From NCBI RefSeq assembly GCF_002288925.2, contig NW_022098036.1:41388614-41452613 (forward strand): a stretch of 64,000 nt of DNA, read 5' to 3'. Below the pieces are notes generated by a model. That model was not told the DNA's origin. It saw only the letters and a program-made list of their open reading frames with translations, and ran no database searches. This stretch comes from Delphinapterus leucas. Lineage: Eukaryota; Chordata; Mammalia; Artiodactyla; Monodontidae. Positions 45,741 through 57,321 of this stretch are shown here, one piece after another (within the stretch, counting starts at the first letter, position 1; every line of letters starts with the position of its first letter). The position numbers were made by a program, and so were the translations under genes.

Positions 45741-46354
45741 AAACAAGCATTCTACCACCTTTGTGCCTGTCTGTTTTAATAATATAAACCACCTGAAAAT
45801 GTAAGCTGACACAAATGCTTTTATTAAAACAAACTGCAGAGCTGACTTGGAAATCTGTTAAGAGGCCTATGTAATCTTGATCTCTGCATAGCTGACTTTG
45901 AGCAGACACAGGATTATGGAAACTGACTTGTTTGACCAAAATAAGTTTTTGATGTTAGACGGGAAGAACAGAGTTGTTTTGAAAAGAAAACTCAAATTCT
46001 TGTTCATCCTTCAAGCTACATGATGCTGTGAAAATTTATTTATATTATTTTTTTTATTAAGCAGAAACTAATTATTCAGATGATTAAGCATTATTTGCAT
46101 GAAGACTAAGGATGCTTGTGAAGACACAGATATTCATAGTTAGAAATGTACCCACAGGGATGGTCCTACTATAATGTCTATCAAGGTAGCAGTTTTGCAA
46201 CATCATAAATATGGAATACAAATTCAGGTAAATTTTCTGTAAGAAAAATTTAATATTTTTTAGAAAAATGTCCAGCTTCATTAATTAGAATTATTTCTAA
46301 AGCCATCATCCAAAAGAGTACTCAGAAAATAATACTAGTCTGAGCTCATTCACT
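45741..46354. other. AT-rich sequence, nothing recognised
   Basis: No gene seen. An ATTTGCAT octamer occurs near 46093; a single chance match carries no weight. Confidence 0.4.
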
Positions 46355-46760
46355 GATACGTTCATTCAACAAACATGTGTTTTGTTACTTCTAGCACTGG
46401 GAATGAAAATGGGACCAGGAGAGACACAATTTCTACCTTCATAGATTTTCCAGTCTAGTGGGAGAGGCAAAAAATTAAACAAGCAATTATAGTCAACTAG
46501 AGTACCTATTAGTATCTTATGGAATAATTGAACAAGTATATCTAACCTATTATTAATGAGTGATGGACAAAGGAAGTTTCATAGTGGACTAAAAGATGGA
46601 GAAGGGCTGTTTGAAAAATTCAGCATAAAGAACTCAAAGTTCTAGAGGTACAGACTTGAAGGAGGTTGAATATGACAGAACCATACAGTTTGGTGTATCT
46701 ATATTTGGGGCAGGGAATGCCAAGAAATGAAACTAGAATTACTCAGAGATCACCATACAA
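46355..46760 (-). mobile_element. Ancient L2/L3-type LINE fragment
   Basis: Starts TTCATTCAACAAACATGTG, then CTAGCACTGGGAATG, then CCAGTCTAGTGGGAGAGGC. This is the antisense order of an ancient mammalian LINE 3' end. Confidence 0.6.
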
Positions 46761-46767
46761 AGCGTAC

Positions 46768-46780
46768 AAGAAGCCCAAGC
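46768..46780. repeat. Left target-site duplication of a SINE
   Basis: AAGAAGCCCAAGC, matched with one difference (C to T) after the A-rich tail by AAGAAGCCTAAG at 47093-47104. Confidence 0.8.
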
Positions 46781-47092
46781 CAGACTTCCCTGGTGGTAAA
46801 GAATCCGCCTACCAATGCAGGGGACACGGGTTCGATTCCTGGTCCAGGAATTTCCCACATGCCACGGAGCAACTAAGCCTGTGTGCCACAACTACTGAAC
46901 CTGCACCCTGGAGCCCGTGAGCCACAACTACTGAAGCCCACATGTCACAACTACTGAGCCCACGTGCCTAGAGCCCATGCTCTGCAACAAGAGAAGCCAC
47001 TGCAATGAGAAACCCACGCACTGCAACGAAGACTCAACACAGCCAAAATAAATAAATACATAAATAAATTTATTTAAAAAAACAAACAAAAA
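46781..47092 (+). mobile_element. CHR-related SINE, longer form
   Basis: Starts CAGACTTCCCTGGTGGTAAA with a tRNA-like head and a GGTTCGATTCC B box. Repeated CACAACTACTGA units form the body, and the tail is (AAATAAATA) and A-rich. A clear target-site duplication supports the boundaries. Confidence 0.95.
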
Positions 47093-47104
47093 AAGAAGCC
47101 TAAG
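47093..47104. repeat. Right target-site duplication of the SINE
   Basis: AAGAAGCCTAAG, pairing with 46768-46780. Confidence 0.8.
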
Positions 47105-48771
47105 TCAAAGCCTTTGAAGTTTATCCTAAATACAAGAAGAGGCCATTGGAAAGCGTTTTCTAAAAATTAGATTTAACAAGGTTAGATTTTCACTTTAGAC
47201 AATTACTTTGGGTTGTTTTTATTTTGATGAAAGCTTTATTGAGAAATAAATCATATACCATAAAATTCACTCTTTAAAATATACAATTCATTGGTTTTTA
47301 GGAAATTCAGAGTTGTTCAACGGTTAATCCAGAATATTTTCATCATCCTAAAAAAAGAAACCTCATGCTTATTAGCATTCACTCTGCATCTGTCCCTCTT
47401 TTCGGCCCCTAACAACCACTAATCTATTTCTGCCTCTACGCATTTGCCTAGTCTGGACATTTCATATATATAGAATCATACAATAAGTTTGTTATGACTG
47501 GATTATTTTATTTAGCATCATGTTTTCAAGACTCATTTATACTATAGCATGTATCAATACTTCATTCCTTTGTATGGCTGAATAATATATCACATTTGTT
47601 TATCCATTCATCAGTTGATGAATATTTGTTTTCATTTTTGGCTATCATAATAATACCATTATGAACTTTCCCATACAAGATTTTATATGGACGTAGGTTT
47701 TCATTTCTCTTGGAAACGTACCTAGGAGTGGACTTTCTGGGTTATGATAGCTATAGATTTAACAATTTGAGGAACAAACCGCCTCAAAAGGGCTGTATTA
47801 TTTTACATTACCACCAACAATGTATGAGGGTTACCATTTTCTCCATACTTTTGCCAGCCTTCTTACTATATATGTTTAAAATTTTTCTTTAACCATCTTA
47901 GGGGTGGTTATCTCAGTGTGATTTGGGTTTGCATTTCTCTGATGACTAATTATATTGAACATCATTCTTGCACTTTTAACCATTTCTATATTTTCTTTAA
48001 GAAATATCTTTTCAGGTCTTTGCCTATTTTTAAATTGAGTTATTTGTCTTTTTGTTGAAATGAAAGAGATCTTTATATATTCTGGGGTAAAGTCTCTAGT
48101 GCTTTTACTTTCTTGATCGTGCCCTTTGAAGAATAAAACTTTTTGATTTTGATGAAGTCCAGTTTACAATTTCTTTTGTTACTTATACTTTGTTATCATA
48201 TATAAGAAATGATTGCATGGTCCAAGTTCACAATGGTATTCCTCTATGTTTTATTCTAAGAATTTTATAGTTTTTGGTCTTACTTTTAGCTTTTTTATCC
48301 ATTCTGAATTGATGTTTGTATATGGAGTGAGGTAGGGGGTCTAACTTCATCCTTTGGCATGTAGATATTCCATTGTTCCAGCACTATTTGTTGAAGAGAC
48401 CATTTTTTCCCCCTTTAAATGGTTTTGGAACTCTTGTTGAAAATCATTTGTCATACTGTATGGGTTTATTTCTGGAATCTCAATTACGTTCCATTGGTTT
48501 AACTGCTATTCTTATCCCAGTACTACAGTGTTTTGATAGCTGAAACTTTGTAATAAGTTTTGAAATCAGGAAGTATAAGTCCTTCAGCTTTGTTCTTTTT
48601 AAGATGGTTTTGGCTATTAGGATCAACCTCTCAATTTCTGCCAAAAGAGGAAAATGGGATTTTTTAATAAGGATTTTGGTAAATCCACAGATCAGATCTG
48701 GGTTGTATCACTCTCTTAACTATAGTAAGTCTCCCAATCTATAAACATAAGATTTATTTTTCCATTTATTT

Positions 48772-48785
48772 AGGGCTTCTTTATT
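48772..48785. repeat. Left target-site duplication of the SINE in L1M
   Basis: AGGGCTTCTTTATT, repeated without change at 48981-48994. Confidence 0.95.
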
Positions 48786-48980
48786 ATTTTTTAATATTTA
48801 TTTATTTATTCATTTTGGCTGTGGCGGGTCTCAATTGTGGCACGCGGGATCTTCGTTGCAGCATGTGGGATCTTTTAGTTTGGGCGTGAGGAATCTAGTT
48901 CCTTGACCAGGCATCCTGGGGCCTGGGGCCCCCACACTGGGAGTGTGGATTCCCAACCACTGGACCACTAGGGAAGTCCC
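48786..48980 (-). mobile_element. tRNA-derived SINE nested in L1M
   Basis: The left end carries TTTATTTATTTATTC (antisense tail) and the right end CCACTAGGGAAGTCCC, the start of the CHR/Bov-tA-like family. A perfect 14-bp target-site duplication flanks it. Confidence 0.93.
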
Positions 48981-48994
48981 AGGGCTTCTTTATT
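48981..48994. repeat. Right target-site duplication of the SINE in L1M
   Basis: AGGGCTTCTTTATT, identical to 48772-48785. Confidence 0.95.
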
Positions 48995-49264
48995 TTCTTT
49001 CAATGATGTTTTGTAGTCTTGAGTGTACAAGTCATGCACTTCTTTTATTAAATATATCCCTGAATTTTAAATTGTTTTGGATGCTACTGGAAATGAAATT
49101 GTTTTATTAATATAATTTCCAAATTGTTCATTGCTAGTATATAGAAATACAATGGACTTTTCTATATTGATCTTATATCCTAGAACCTCGCTGAACTCAT
49201 TTATTAGTTCTAAAAGTTTTTTGTGGATTACCCTGGATTGTACATATATAAATCATGTCATTCA

Positions 49265-49746
49265 TGTTGCGTCAATGAGACAGGCTGGGACTTGGGACCC
49301 TTTGCTGCAGTGCTTGGACCTGTACAAACATCTCCTTGAGCAACAAAATACAAAGAAACTATAAGAAATTAAACATAACTGCATGTATGCCCGAATTATG
49401 GCAAATTATGAACAACAGGATACAAAAAGACCAAAACCCAACTGCCACTTCTGAGGTGTCAGGAGCAAAAGCAGGGTACTGTGCATGATCCCTCCACACA
49501 GCACCACCAAGGGGGTGGGCAGACCACTGAAGCCACCCCTCCAGCCCAACCCACTGATCTGCCCCTACCCTCACCCCATTTAAGGGGTCAGCTTGCCCCC
49601 TTGGGGAGCTAGCAAGGGCACCCCTTACTTGGTTTTGCTCCCTCGTGCTACAGCACGAGCCCCAATAAGGCCTCGCCTGAATTGATCTGGCAATTCATCA
49701 TATCAATTTCTATTGATTAAGGAGTCTGAGGACCTGGTTGGTAACA
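49265..49746 (+). mobile_element. Solo LTR of a class I (gammaretrovirus-like) endogenous retrovirus, nested in L1M
   Basis: A 482-bp GC-richer insert with TGTT at the start and AACA at the end, interrupting otherwise continuous L1M sequence. A CATTTAAGG promoter-type motif at about 49577 and CCCAATAAGGCCTCGCC near 49660, like the R-U5 AATAAAGCCTC block of gammaretroviruses, support plus orientation. I see no clean target-site duplication, so the exact ends are uncertain by a few bases. It carries no coding region. Minus-strand frames in it are not genes. Confidence 0.7.
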
Positions 49747-49768
49747 TAAACAGAGATAGTTTTACTTT

Positions 49769-49776
49769 TCCTATCT
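49769..49776. repeat. Left target-site duplication of a CHR SINE
   Basis: TCCTATCT, repeated at 49983-49990. Confidence 0.75.
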
Positions 49777-49982
49777 TTTTTTTTTTTTTTTTGGTATGTG
49801 GGCCTCTCACTGTTGTGGCCTCTCCCGTGGCGGAGCACAGGTTCCGGACGCGCAGGCCCAACGGCCATAGCTCACGGGCCCAGCCGCTCCGCGGCATGTG
49901 GGATCCTCCCGGACTGGGGCACGAACCCGCATCCCCTGCATCGGCAGGTGGGCTCTCAACCACTGCGCCACCAGGGAAGCCC
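49777..49982 (-). mobile_element. CHR-type SINE, young copy, nested in L1M
   Basis: Antisense copy with a T-run at the left and a head ending CACTGCGCCACCAGGGAAGC. The body is GC-rich with many CpG intact and close to the 27.3 kb copy, suggesting recent activity. An 8-bp duplication flanks it. Confidence 0.95.
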
Positions 49983-49990
49983 TCCTATCT
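49983..49990. repeat. Right target-site duplication of the CHR SINE
   Basis: TCCTATCT, identical to 49769-49776. Confidence 0.75.
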
Positions 49991-50535
49991 AATCTTGATG
50001 CCGTTTATTTCTTCTTCTTGACAAATTGCTCTGGCTAGAAATCCAATACAATATTAAATAAAAGCAACAACAGTGAATATCTTTTACTTTTCCTGATCTT
50101 AGAGAGAAAGTATCTGCTCTTTCATATTAATCATAGTGTTATCTGTTGGTTCTCCATAGATGCCCTTATAAAGTTGAGGAAGTTCCCCTATATTTCTAGT
50201 TTGTCGAGTGTTTTTTATCATGAATGGGTGTTGGATTTTGTCAAATGCTTTCTCTGCATCAATTGAGATGACAGTGTTGTTTTGTCCTTTATTCTATTAA
50301 TATGGGCTACCTTGCTTGACTTTCATATGCTAAACCCGTCCATCCTTCCAAGGGATATATACCACTTGGTCATGATATATAACACTTTTTATATATTGTT
50401 GGATTCGGTGTGCTAATATTTGTTGAGGATTTCCGCCTCTCTGTTCATAAGATAGACTGTTATGCAATTTTATTTTTTGGTGATGTGTCTGCCTATTTTT
50501 GGTATCAAGGTAATACTGGCCTCAGAATGAACTGT

Positions 50536-51105
50536 TTGAGGTTCAAAGAATGAAGAGAAACAGATAATGCCAGGTGGACCAACGAAGGAGCTGTTGCAAC
50601 ACCTCTGGTGGATATCACTAATGTACAGCTTAAAGTAATGATAATGAGAGTGGAAATGTGGAAGGAAGATGTCAATATCAGAAAAAAAAGCTGAATTTTT
50701 TCTTGGTAATCAAGGGAGAGCTGTGCATGTAAGACATAGTACCTCTCAACAAAACAAATTCTTGATCTTTCATAGGCTTTGAGAAAAAAAAATGGAACAA
50801 AATAACATGTTCAGGACTTGGCAGACTTTCAAGGGGGTGGGGGATGTTGACTGTGGCACTGATAACTGTCTGCTACTAATTGGTTGGTTTTCAGAAGCAT
50901 GGTTACTAATGTGAAGTTATAATTGATCAATTGGCATGGGTTTAAACTTGGCATGAGTTTAAAACTGATTCTATTAATTACTTAATATTATAGAAAAAGG
51001 AGAATAGGAATATATTATTCTCAGAGAGAAATGAACAGATTAAAAGTGAATTGAGGGCATATCTGATTTGATGGGGCAGTGAATTACATTAAAGATGCCA
51101 TTCAG
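50536..51105. other. Diverged sequence, possibly L2-type
   Basis: Fragments such as TTCAGGACTTGGCAGACTTTC resemble antisense ancient LINE DNA, but the match is too weak for a call. No gene. Confidence 0.3.
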
Positions 51106-51109
51106 ATTT

Positions 51110-51240
51110 CTGGACAATTAAATGTAAGCTCTGCTAGGTCAAGAATCTCTCTTTTGTTGCCTGTTGAATACAAGCTCCTAGGAAAGAACCTGGCCTGTAG
51201 TAGGCATTTTATAATTATTTCTGAATAAGAAACATTCCAT
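51110..51240 (+). mobile_element. L2 LINE 3' end
   Basis: AATGTAAGCTCTGCTAGG...AAGCTCCTAGGAAAGAACC...GGCCTGTAGTAGGC...TTTCTGAATAAGAAAC follows the L2 3' terminus in order. Confidence 0.65.
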
Positions 51241-51640
51241 TACTATACATTAATGGAATTACAAAATCTGGACATGTTCAATTTCAGATATCTGCAAGAT
51301 ATCCAAAAGAAAATAGCTTATAGTAAACAGGAAATAAAAGTTTTGAATTACAACAGATGTTTGTTCTGCTTAGATTCCATAGCCTCCTGCATATAGGTGG
51401 TTACTGAAAACATAAAATCAAATGAAATATTTGCTAGATATTATGAGAGGAAAAAAAACACCACTAGGAGAGATATCCGTCAATCACAAACACTTAAGGA
51501 ACCAGGGCAGTTATAGAAACTGCAAAGGAGACTGATAATAAAAGACCTAAAATAATGAAAGAAATGTGGAAGCTAAGGGAAGTTTCTTTTTTTTTTTTCC
51601 TTTGATTTTTCCCTCCTGAAGAAGAAAGAAATTAACCTTG
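51241..51640. other. AT-rich sequence, nothing recognised
   Basis: No gene. A T run at about 51.59 kb. Confidence 0.4.
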
Positions 51641-51644
51641 TTAA

Positions 51645-51960
51645 ATGATCTCTAGAGTGTGAGCAAGAGAATGAAAAGGACTGCAACGTAGTCACTGGAT
51701 CAAACAACAATCGAGTCATTGGTGTCCTTGACAAGAGTTGTGTCAGAGTGGTGAGTTGTGTGTGTGGAAGGGGTCTCAGGTGAGGAGAGTGAATTGAAGG
51801 TTTAAATGTGAAGGAGGAAAGCAGGATAAGTGGTATCTGGAGGCAGGCTTTGGACTAAGAAAAGGAGGTTATTTTTTAAGTTGAGGGAAACTAGAGCATG
51901 TTAAATGCTGATTGAAAAGAAAAATAAACGAAGAGAGATTTAAAATACAGGAAAGAGAAA
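51645..51960 (-). mobile_element. Possible ancient L2/L3-type LINE fragment
   Basis: A GGTGTCCTTGACAAGAGTTG block and the purine-rich run after it resemble an ancient mammalian repeat. Strongly diverged. Confidence 0.35.
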
Positions 51961-52199
51961 ACCTGATCAAAAGGTTAATATATAGCAAGTGGGAATTTAT
52001 GATTCTACAATTTTCTCTGACTCTCAAAACCCTTGTAGCTCTAAATTTCTATGGTGATTTGAATTGTCTACATAAATTACTATATCTTATAAGGAATTTA
52101 TTGTTAGACATCATATTATAAGTAATACAAAGATATAATGTGATACATTAACAATCCTTTTTATTCTTTTATGGGGGATATACAACAGTTAAAAAAAAA
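51961..52199. other. AT-rich spacer
   Basis: Nothing recognised; a 69-codon frame nearby has no domain. Confidence 0.35.
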
Positions 52200-53420
52200 T
52201 CACTGTGCTTTTTTTTTTTCACAAATTTTATATTGAAAGACTTTAAATTTATCAAAAGGTTGCAGGAACTTTTTGATGTTTGAAGAACAGCAAATACCTT
52301 TTCCCTATATATGTCAATTGTTAATATTTTACTAATTTTCTCCCTTTGTGTCTTTCAGTCTTATTCTCTCTCTCAGCCTTTCTCTCTCTCTCTTGCATAT
52401 TCTTTAATAAACAATTTTAGCATTAGTTGCAAATATTGTGACACTTCATCTCTAATTAATTCAGCATGAAATATTAATCATCTAAGAAGAGGGACATTCT
52501 CTTCCATAACCATAATAAAATTGTCATAGAAAGGACATTTAACACTGATGCAATACTATTATCTAATACATAGCCTATATTAAATTCTACCTACTATCAA
52601 TTATCCCAGTAATGTGTTTTATAAACTTTTTTTAAGATTCAGAATGCAAATAAGGTTTGCACATTTCATGCAGTTACCATATATTCTTTAGTTTCCTTTA
52701 AATTATAAACTTCCCACAGACTTTTTTCTTTTTTTAAAAACAACAGAATGTTGACATTTTTAGAGAGTCTATTCTAGATTGTTTTACAGAATATCCCTTA
52801 ATTTGGGTTTTATAATTGTTTCTTCATTTTTTTCCTGATTAGATTCAGGTTAAGAAATTTAGGTGGAAGTACTACCTGGGTGAATAGTTCATCATATTGC
52901 AAAGCACATGATGTCAATTTGTATTATAGGTGATATTTAGTCATGTGATTAAAATGGTCTTCACCAGATATATCTGTTGAAAAGGTACTTCTTCCCTTAG
53001 TAATTAATAAATAATTTATAAAACGATGCATTGAGCCTGCATGCATATCCTGTTTTTCAAAGATATCTTACAAATCTTACTGATATCTTATCAGTGTTTT
53101 TATCATCTATTGATGACTTTTTCCTGAGTCTATTATTACTATGGTGGTTGTGAAATGGTGATGTGCTATCTCTATAATTTCTTCTATATTTAATGGTTTA
53201 TTTGGCCTTATTATTTTTTTGTAAATAAGATATTTATCTGTCACCCTAAATTTTATTTTTTAATAGCTGTCAGTATAAATTAATGGATTGATTGTAACTC
53301 AGTATCATCATCCATTTCTATCATTGCTTATTTTCATACTTAGTATGTCCTAAATTTGGCCAGTGAGAGTCCTCTAAACATCTTTCATCTGTCAATTCAT
53401 TCCCATCAGTGTTGGAGTGC
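52200..53420 (-). mobile_element. Old L1M 3' region
   Basis: Antisense L1M 3' sequence in order: AAATTTATCAAAAGGTTGCAGG, a CTCTCTCTC patch near 52.38 kb, AAGAAGAGGGACATTCTCTTCC, ATAACCATAATAAAATTGTCAT, CAATTTGGGTTT-like sequence near 52.80 kb, and GCACATGATGTCAATTTGTATT near 52.90 kb. Confidence 0.7.
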
Positions 53421-54024
53421 TTTCCTATATAATTATAAAATTACATTCATAAATGTTTAGAATTATATATATTTGTGTACCTACCTATATGCATTATACA
53501 TATATATTAAATTATGTTTTATTCTGATCTCCAAATAAAGAACACGAAAGTTTTCTTTTTCCTTCCATTTTCTATCATATCTCCTTTTTTCCATAGCGAG
53601 AACTTAATTCCCAGTGATATCGATATATTAAATCATTTGCTCAATTCTATTATACAAATGAAACAGTTTCAAATTTACTGCATTATTTCCACTAACAACA
53701 ACAAACTTAAGTAATATTCAAGATTTCTTTTCATTCTTAAAGTATGTTCTATCCATTGATAGGAATAGTAACTGAATATTTTACTCAATCTTTAAAAAAT
53801 AAGCCTGTTGATAGATGCTTTTATTAAAATAAGCCCTGTAATAGCATACTTGATCACACATGTAATTATAATGATATATTAATGAAGAGAAAGCCAACCG
53901 AAATTTAAACCAACATTATAGTGTTCCCTTCCTTACTTTTATTTTGTGACTATCACATTGGAAAATGACTTACTCGAAAAAATTGCTTTGAAGTTAAACT
54001 CATGGCAATTTGGGGTACAAAAGG
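53421..54024. other. AT-rich sequence, nothing recognised
   Basis: Many ATATAT runs, no gene. Confidence 0.4.
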
Positions 54025-54043
54025 AAAAAAAAAAAAAAAAAAA
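54025..54043 (+). repeat. Poly-A run
   Basis: Nineteen consecutive A. No LINE or SINE body precedes it, so it is probably simple-sequence DNA. Confidence 0.9.
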
Positions 54044-54099
54044 GAATTCCCTCTTTCAAGTTTATTAAAATATCACCCCAGTATTAAGTCTTGTGTGGA

Positions 54100-56440
54100 G
54101 GGAAGAAGGATCATTGGTGCTCATTAAAAATAATAATGTTCATTTCTGAATGGTTTTCAGAGATGTATATTTTGGGAGAAAGAGCCACCTGTGTTCTCAA
54201 AGGTACAAATAAAAAGGGGTGAGCTCGTTTCACAGGCTTCGTTTCACATTCTATGTCTTTATTACTTCAAAATGACACCTTTGCAGTTTAGACGGACCAG
54301 TAGGCACTGTTATAACTAAAATTGAATAAAATTCCTAGCTGTGTCAAAGACATTGTTCGAATTCACTTAAAAGTGTTTTATGTCACTGCTCACCATCTCC
54401 CCCTCTCTGTTCATGATCTGCCTGTGGCAAACTGTTTCTCTCTGCGACTGAAAAGATTACTCCCACTGATACTCCTCTGACAGTGTGAATATTGACTTGC
54501 ACTTATAAAGGTCAGACAGTTCCACTAGTTAATAGGAGTGAGAAGAACAGTTCCAACAAGTCTCTTTGAAAGGAATTTAACCTTCAAATGGCAAAGCATG
54601 CTGCTCTGTGGAGCCAGTTTTGGCAACTAACAGAATACATGCTTCTCTGCTTTCCAAAAATACCAACAGGAGCCTGAAAGTTAACATTACAAAAGGGAAG
54701 CAAGCATGCGATGTAGCAGACAAACTTCATGGGAACACCATCCAGAATATGCCCTGTTATTTTTATTTTTCAAAGAGAATTGAATACTGTGAGGTAATTC
54801 TCTGGGCCTTTAACTTTCCTCAATGTATAATAGCCTTTTCAACTTTTAAGAGCCATGTGCTGTAAAATGATAAGACACCACATATATTTCTCTCCGCATC
54901 ATTCTGACACAAGATCAAGAAAAAGGTTTAATCCCAGTGGAGCATGGCATCTCCTTACCTATCCTTTGAAAAGTCCTTTGCCTTCTGTTATTGTCTCATG
55001 ACTGAGAGTTCAGGAAAGGCTGACATAATTTAAGGTCTCTGGGAATGTGGCCTATCTGTTAATAGCAGTGTCCTGAGGGACAATGCAAGAAGGATGGGAG
55101 TGAGAAAACAGGACAGAAAATGAAAATGAGACTTCACTTTTCATCCTGATGGAGAGTAAAACCAATATTTTCAATTTTTAATAAAACACATTTATATTGT
55201 GGCACCAGCAGCAGAAAGAACGTGCTGCATATAAATGAAGATGATTCCCTAGTTTGTCTTGAGCAGTGGAAGACAGGAGACATAATGATGAAGAGGGTCT
55301 TTTACAAGTACTAAGTAGGAAGAAGAATAAGTCCTGGGTGTCTTGGAAAGCAAAGCTTTCATGATTCCAGAGCATATTTTAGAAATGGCATTATGGCTTT
55401 CACCGCTTTAAGTCTGACATCAGCGAGATTTTAGATTGTGCTAAAACCATCCTTAATGTCCTTTCTGCCTCATCAGTGGGGGACCATTCAAGTAACAAAG
55501 TGCCAATCAGGGGCTCTTGTTCCTCTTTAGCTTGGAGATATTACTGTGGAGATTTCTGTAGGAGCATGATCTCTCCGCTTGAGATGCCCTTTATTGTAAC
55601 TATAGTTAAAGGTCTGCTGACTTAGCCATTATAAACCTCTAATGTTCTCCACTACAAAAATCTGCTCTAAAATAAAGCTTAGCATACTAAGTTGGAGCCC
55701 AGGAGAGCTCTGATTTTGATAAATCTGAAGGGAATAAAATAGTCATTTAAGTTAAAAAGAGAGTGACAAAAATATAAATATCGAAGCTATGTGAGTTATG
55801 TGTGTCACTGCTATCTCCAAAAATAGCATCGTTAATTAAAATGAAGTTGGAAGGTAATTACCTCATAATGTGCACTAATCATTTTTGTAAGTTTGGAATA
55901 TAAAAATGTAATTAAGAAAAAGAAAAATGGGTTATAGACAGGATAGGTTTCTTGATTCAGAAAATTGTTAAACTCAAATATTTTCTGAAAATGTGGGACC
56001 TTTATTGCTATTGCAGCATCCTTGCAGTCTTTGAGTCAATGAGTCAGATACTCCTAATCCTTAAGCCTCTCCCTGTAAGTTTTTTAGCCATATATAAAAG
56101 CTTTACTAATTGAATTGAAGCAGAAATAGAAATTTGTAAAAAAAATGTAACAGCAACCTAGAGGCAGAGTATTATCAGGAAATAGATCTCCACATTTTTT
56201 ATTCTGAAGACTATTATTAAAAATAAAAACTTTTAATGTCTTATTTTTAAGAAAATATCTAAAAATGCACTTTTCTAGTGATGCAAAATCTTTTCAGAGT
56301 TTTTTAAAAAATCAAAACATGTTAATAATAAGTTTCCAAGCACATCAAACTTTCTGCAGAAAACAAAACAAACAAAACAAAAAATCTACCTTAAGTCTCT
56401 GGAGAGTAAACGATGGCAGGCAGATTGTGGGGATGCATTG
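54100..56440. other. Repeat-poor, apparently single-copy stretch
   Basis: More than 2 kb in which I recognise no L1, SINE, LTR, MIR or L2. Base composition is more balanced than in the flanks, especially 54.2-55.6 kb. No long open frame: the 85-codon frame at 54608-54865 has no domain, and I see no good splice-bounded exon. A group of TAATTA-type sites lies at about 55.83-55.92 kb. Candidate conserved non-coding sequence, unproven. Confidence 0.4.
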
Positions 56441-56444
56441 ATAC

Positions 56445-56860
56445 TTGTAATATCTTTGAGAGTGAAAGGATGTCTCTTTTTAGATAGTGTGGTCAGGAAA
56501 GGCCATTCTGAGGATTCATATTGGTGCTAAGAAGTAATATATATGTCTCAGCCAACTAATAGAATTTCTGGGGAGGAATATTGGAGTCAAAGGAAAGAAC
56601 AATTGCTGATGTACTAGGGCAAAACTTGGTATGTTCCAGAAGCAAAACGGAGACCCATGGAGCTGAACACTAGAGATTAAGAGGCAGACTGATGAAAAAT
56701 AAAGTTGGAGAGGAAGACAGGAGCCATATCATACATCAAAATGAAATTTACCTAAGGCCTACTTTATGCCAGGGACTGCACAGAAATACAAATAAGACAC
56801 GATTCTTGCTCTAAGGGATCTCCCAATCCAGTGGTGAAATGAGTTTTTGGATTTGCTGTC
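56445..56860 (-). mobile_element. Ancient L2/L3-type LINE fragments
   Basis: TTTAGATAGTGTGGTCAGG followed by AAAGGCCATTCTGAGG, then a second start near 56.75 kb with CTACTTTATGCCAGGGACTG and CCAATCCAGTGGTG. Antisense order of an ancient mammalian LINE, perhaps two pieces. Confidence 0.55.
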
Positions 56861-56957
56861 AAAGAAGACTGTTGCAGGTGGATCCTAGCCAGGTCTATAT
56901 TCAATCATCTCCCAGCTCAGAATTAGACAGAGAAAGTCCTCAAAAAGTGTTTTTTGG

Positions 56958-56989
56958 ATTGACGGATGGATGAATGAATGGATGGATGA
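56958..56989. repeat. Short GGAT/GAAT tetranucleotide repeat
   Basis: About eight imperfect GGATGGAT/GAATGAAT units. Confidence 0.7.
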
Positions 56990-57149
56990 CACACTGAGAA
57001 AGTCCAGCTGGCTGCTGCAACACCTCACAAGTGATATTTTCTTGGTACTGTCACCACATACAGACTCTGAAATTGAGTGTAATTTGATGGCTAAACATTC
57101 AGATAAAATGTTATAAACCCATATATGTCTACCCAGTTGGCTTCTGACC

Positions 57150-57240
57150 AGTTTTAAGATTTGAGGCAGGTGGCATAACTTTTGTTTCCTCATCTATAAA
57201 ATATCCATAACTGTACCTATCATATATATGCACAAATATG
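57150..57240 (+). mobile_element. MIR SINE fragment
   Basis: GGTGGCATAACTTTTGTTTCC, then CTCATCTATAAAATATCC, then a CTGTACCTATCAT block, the sense order of MIR. Confidence 0.7.
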
Positions 57241-57307
57241 ATATTTTCAATTTTCTTTAGCAAAATTGAGTAGTTCTAGAAGCAATAATCAGGAGTAGGA
57301 GTGATAT

Positions 57308-57321
57308 AAGGCGTTATAATT
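57308..57321. repeat. Left target-site duplication of a CHR SINE
   Basis: AAGGCGTTATAATT, matched with one change at 57527-57540. Confidence 0.9.

Larger units (their letters stand above)
47212..50535 (-). mobile_element. L1M (L1MA/B-like) LINE, split by two SINEs and an LTR
   Basis: Antisense 3' UTR and ORF2 in the right order: TACCATAAAATTCACTCTTT near 47.26 kb, TTGCATTTCTCTGATGAC near 47.93 kb, CAGCACTATTTGTTGAAG near 48.38 kb, then reverse transcriptase-region sequence such as ATGCTTTCTCTGCATCAATT near 50.25 kb. It stops abruptly near 50.535 kb, a 5' truncation. Nested insertions lie at 48786-48980, 49265-49746 and 49777-49982, leaving about 2.4 kb of L1 itself. All coding frames are destroyed. 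Confidence 0.93.

Noticed and set aside
46085..46100. ATTTGCAT octamer as a regulatory site
   Set aside because: A single 8-base match in AT-rich DNA is expected by chance.
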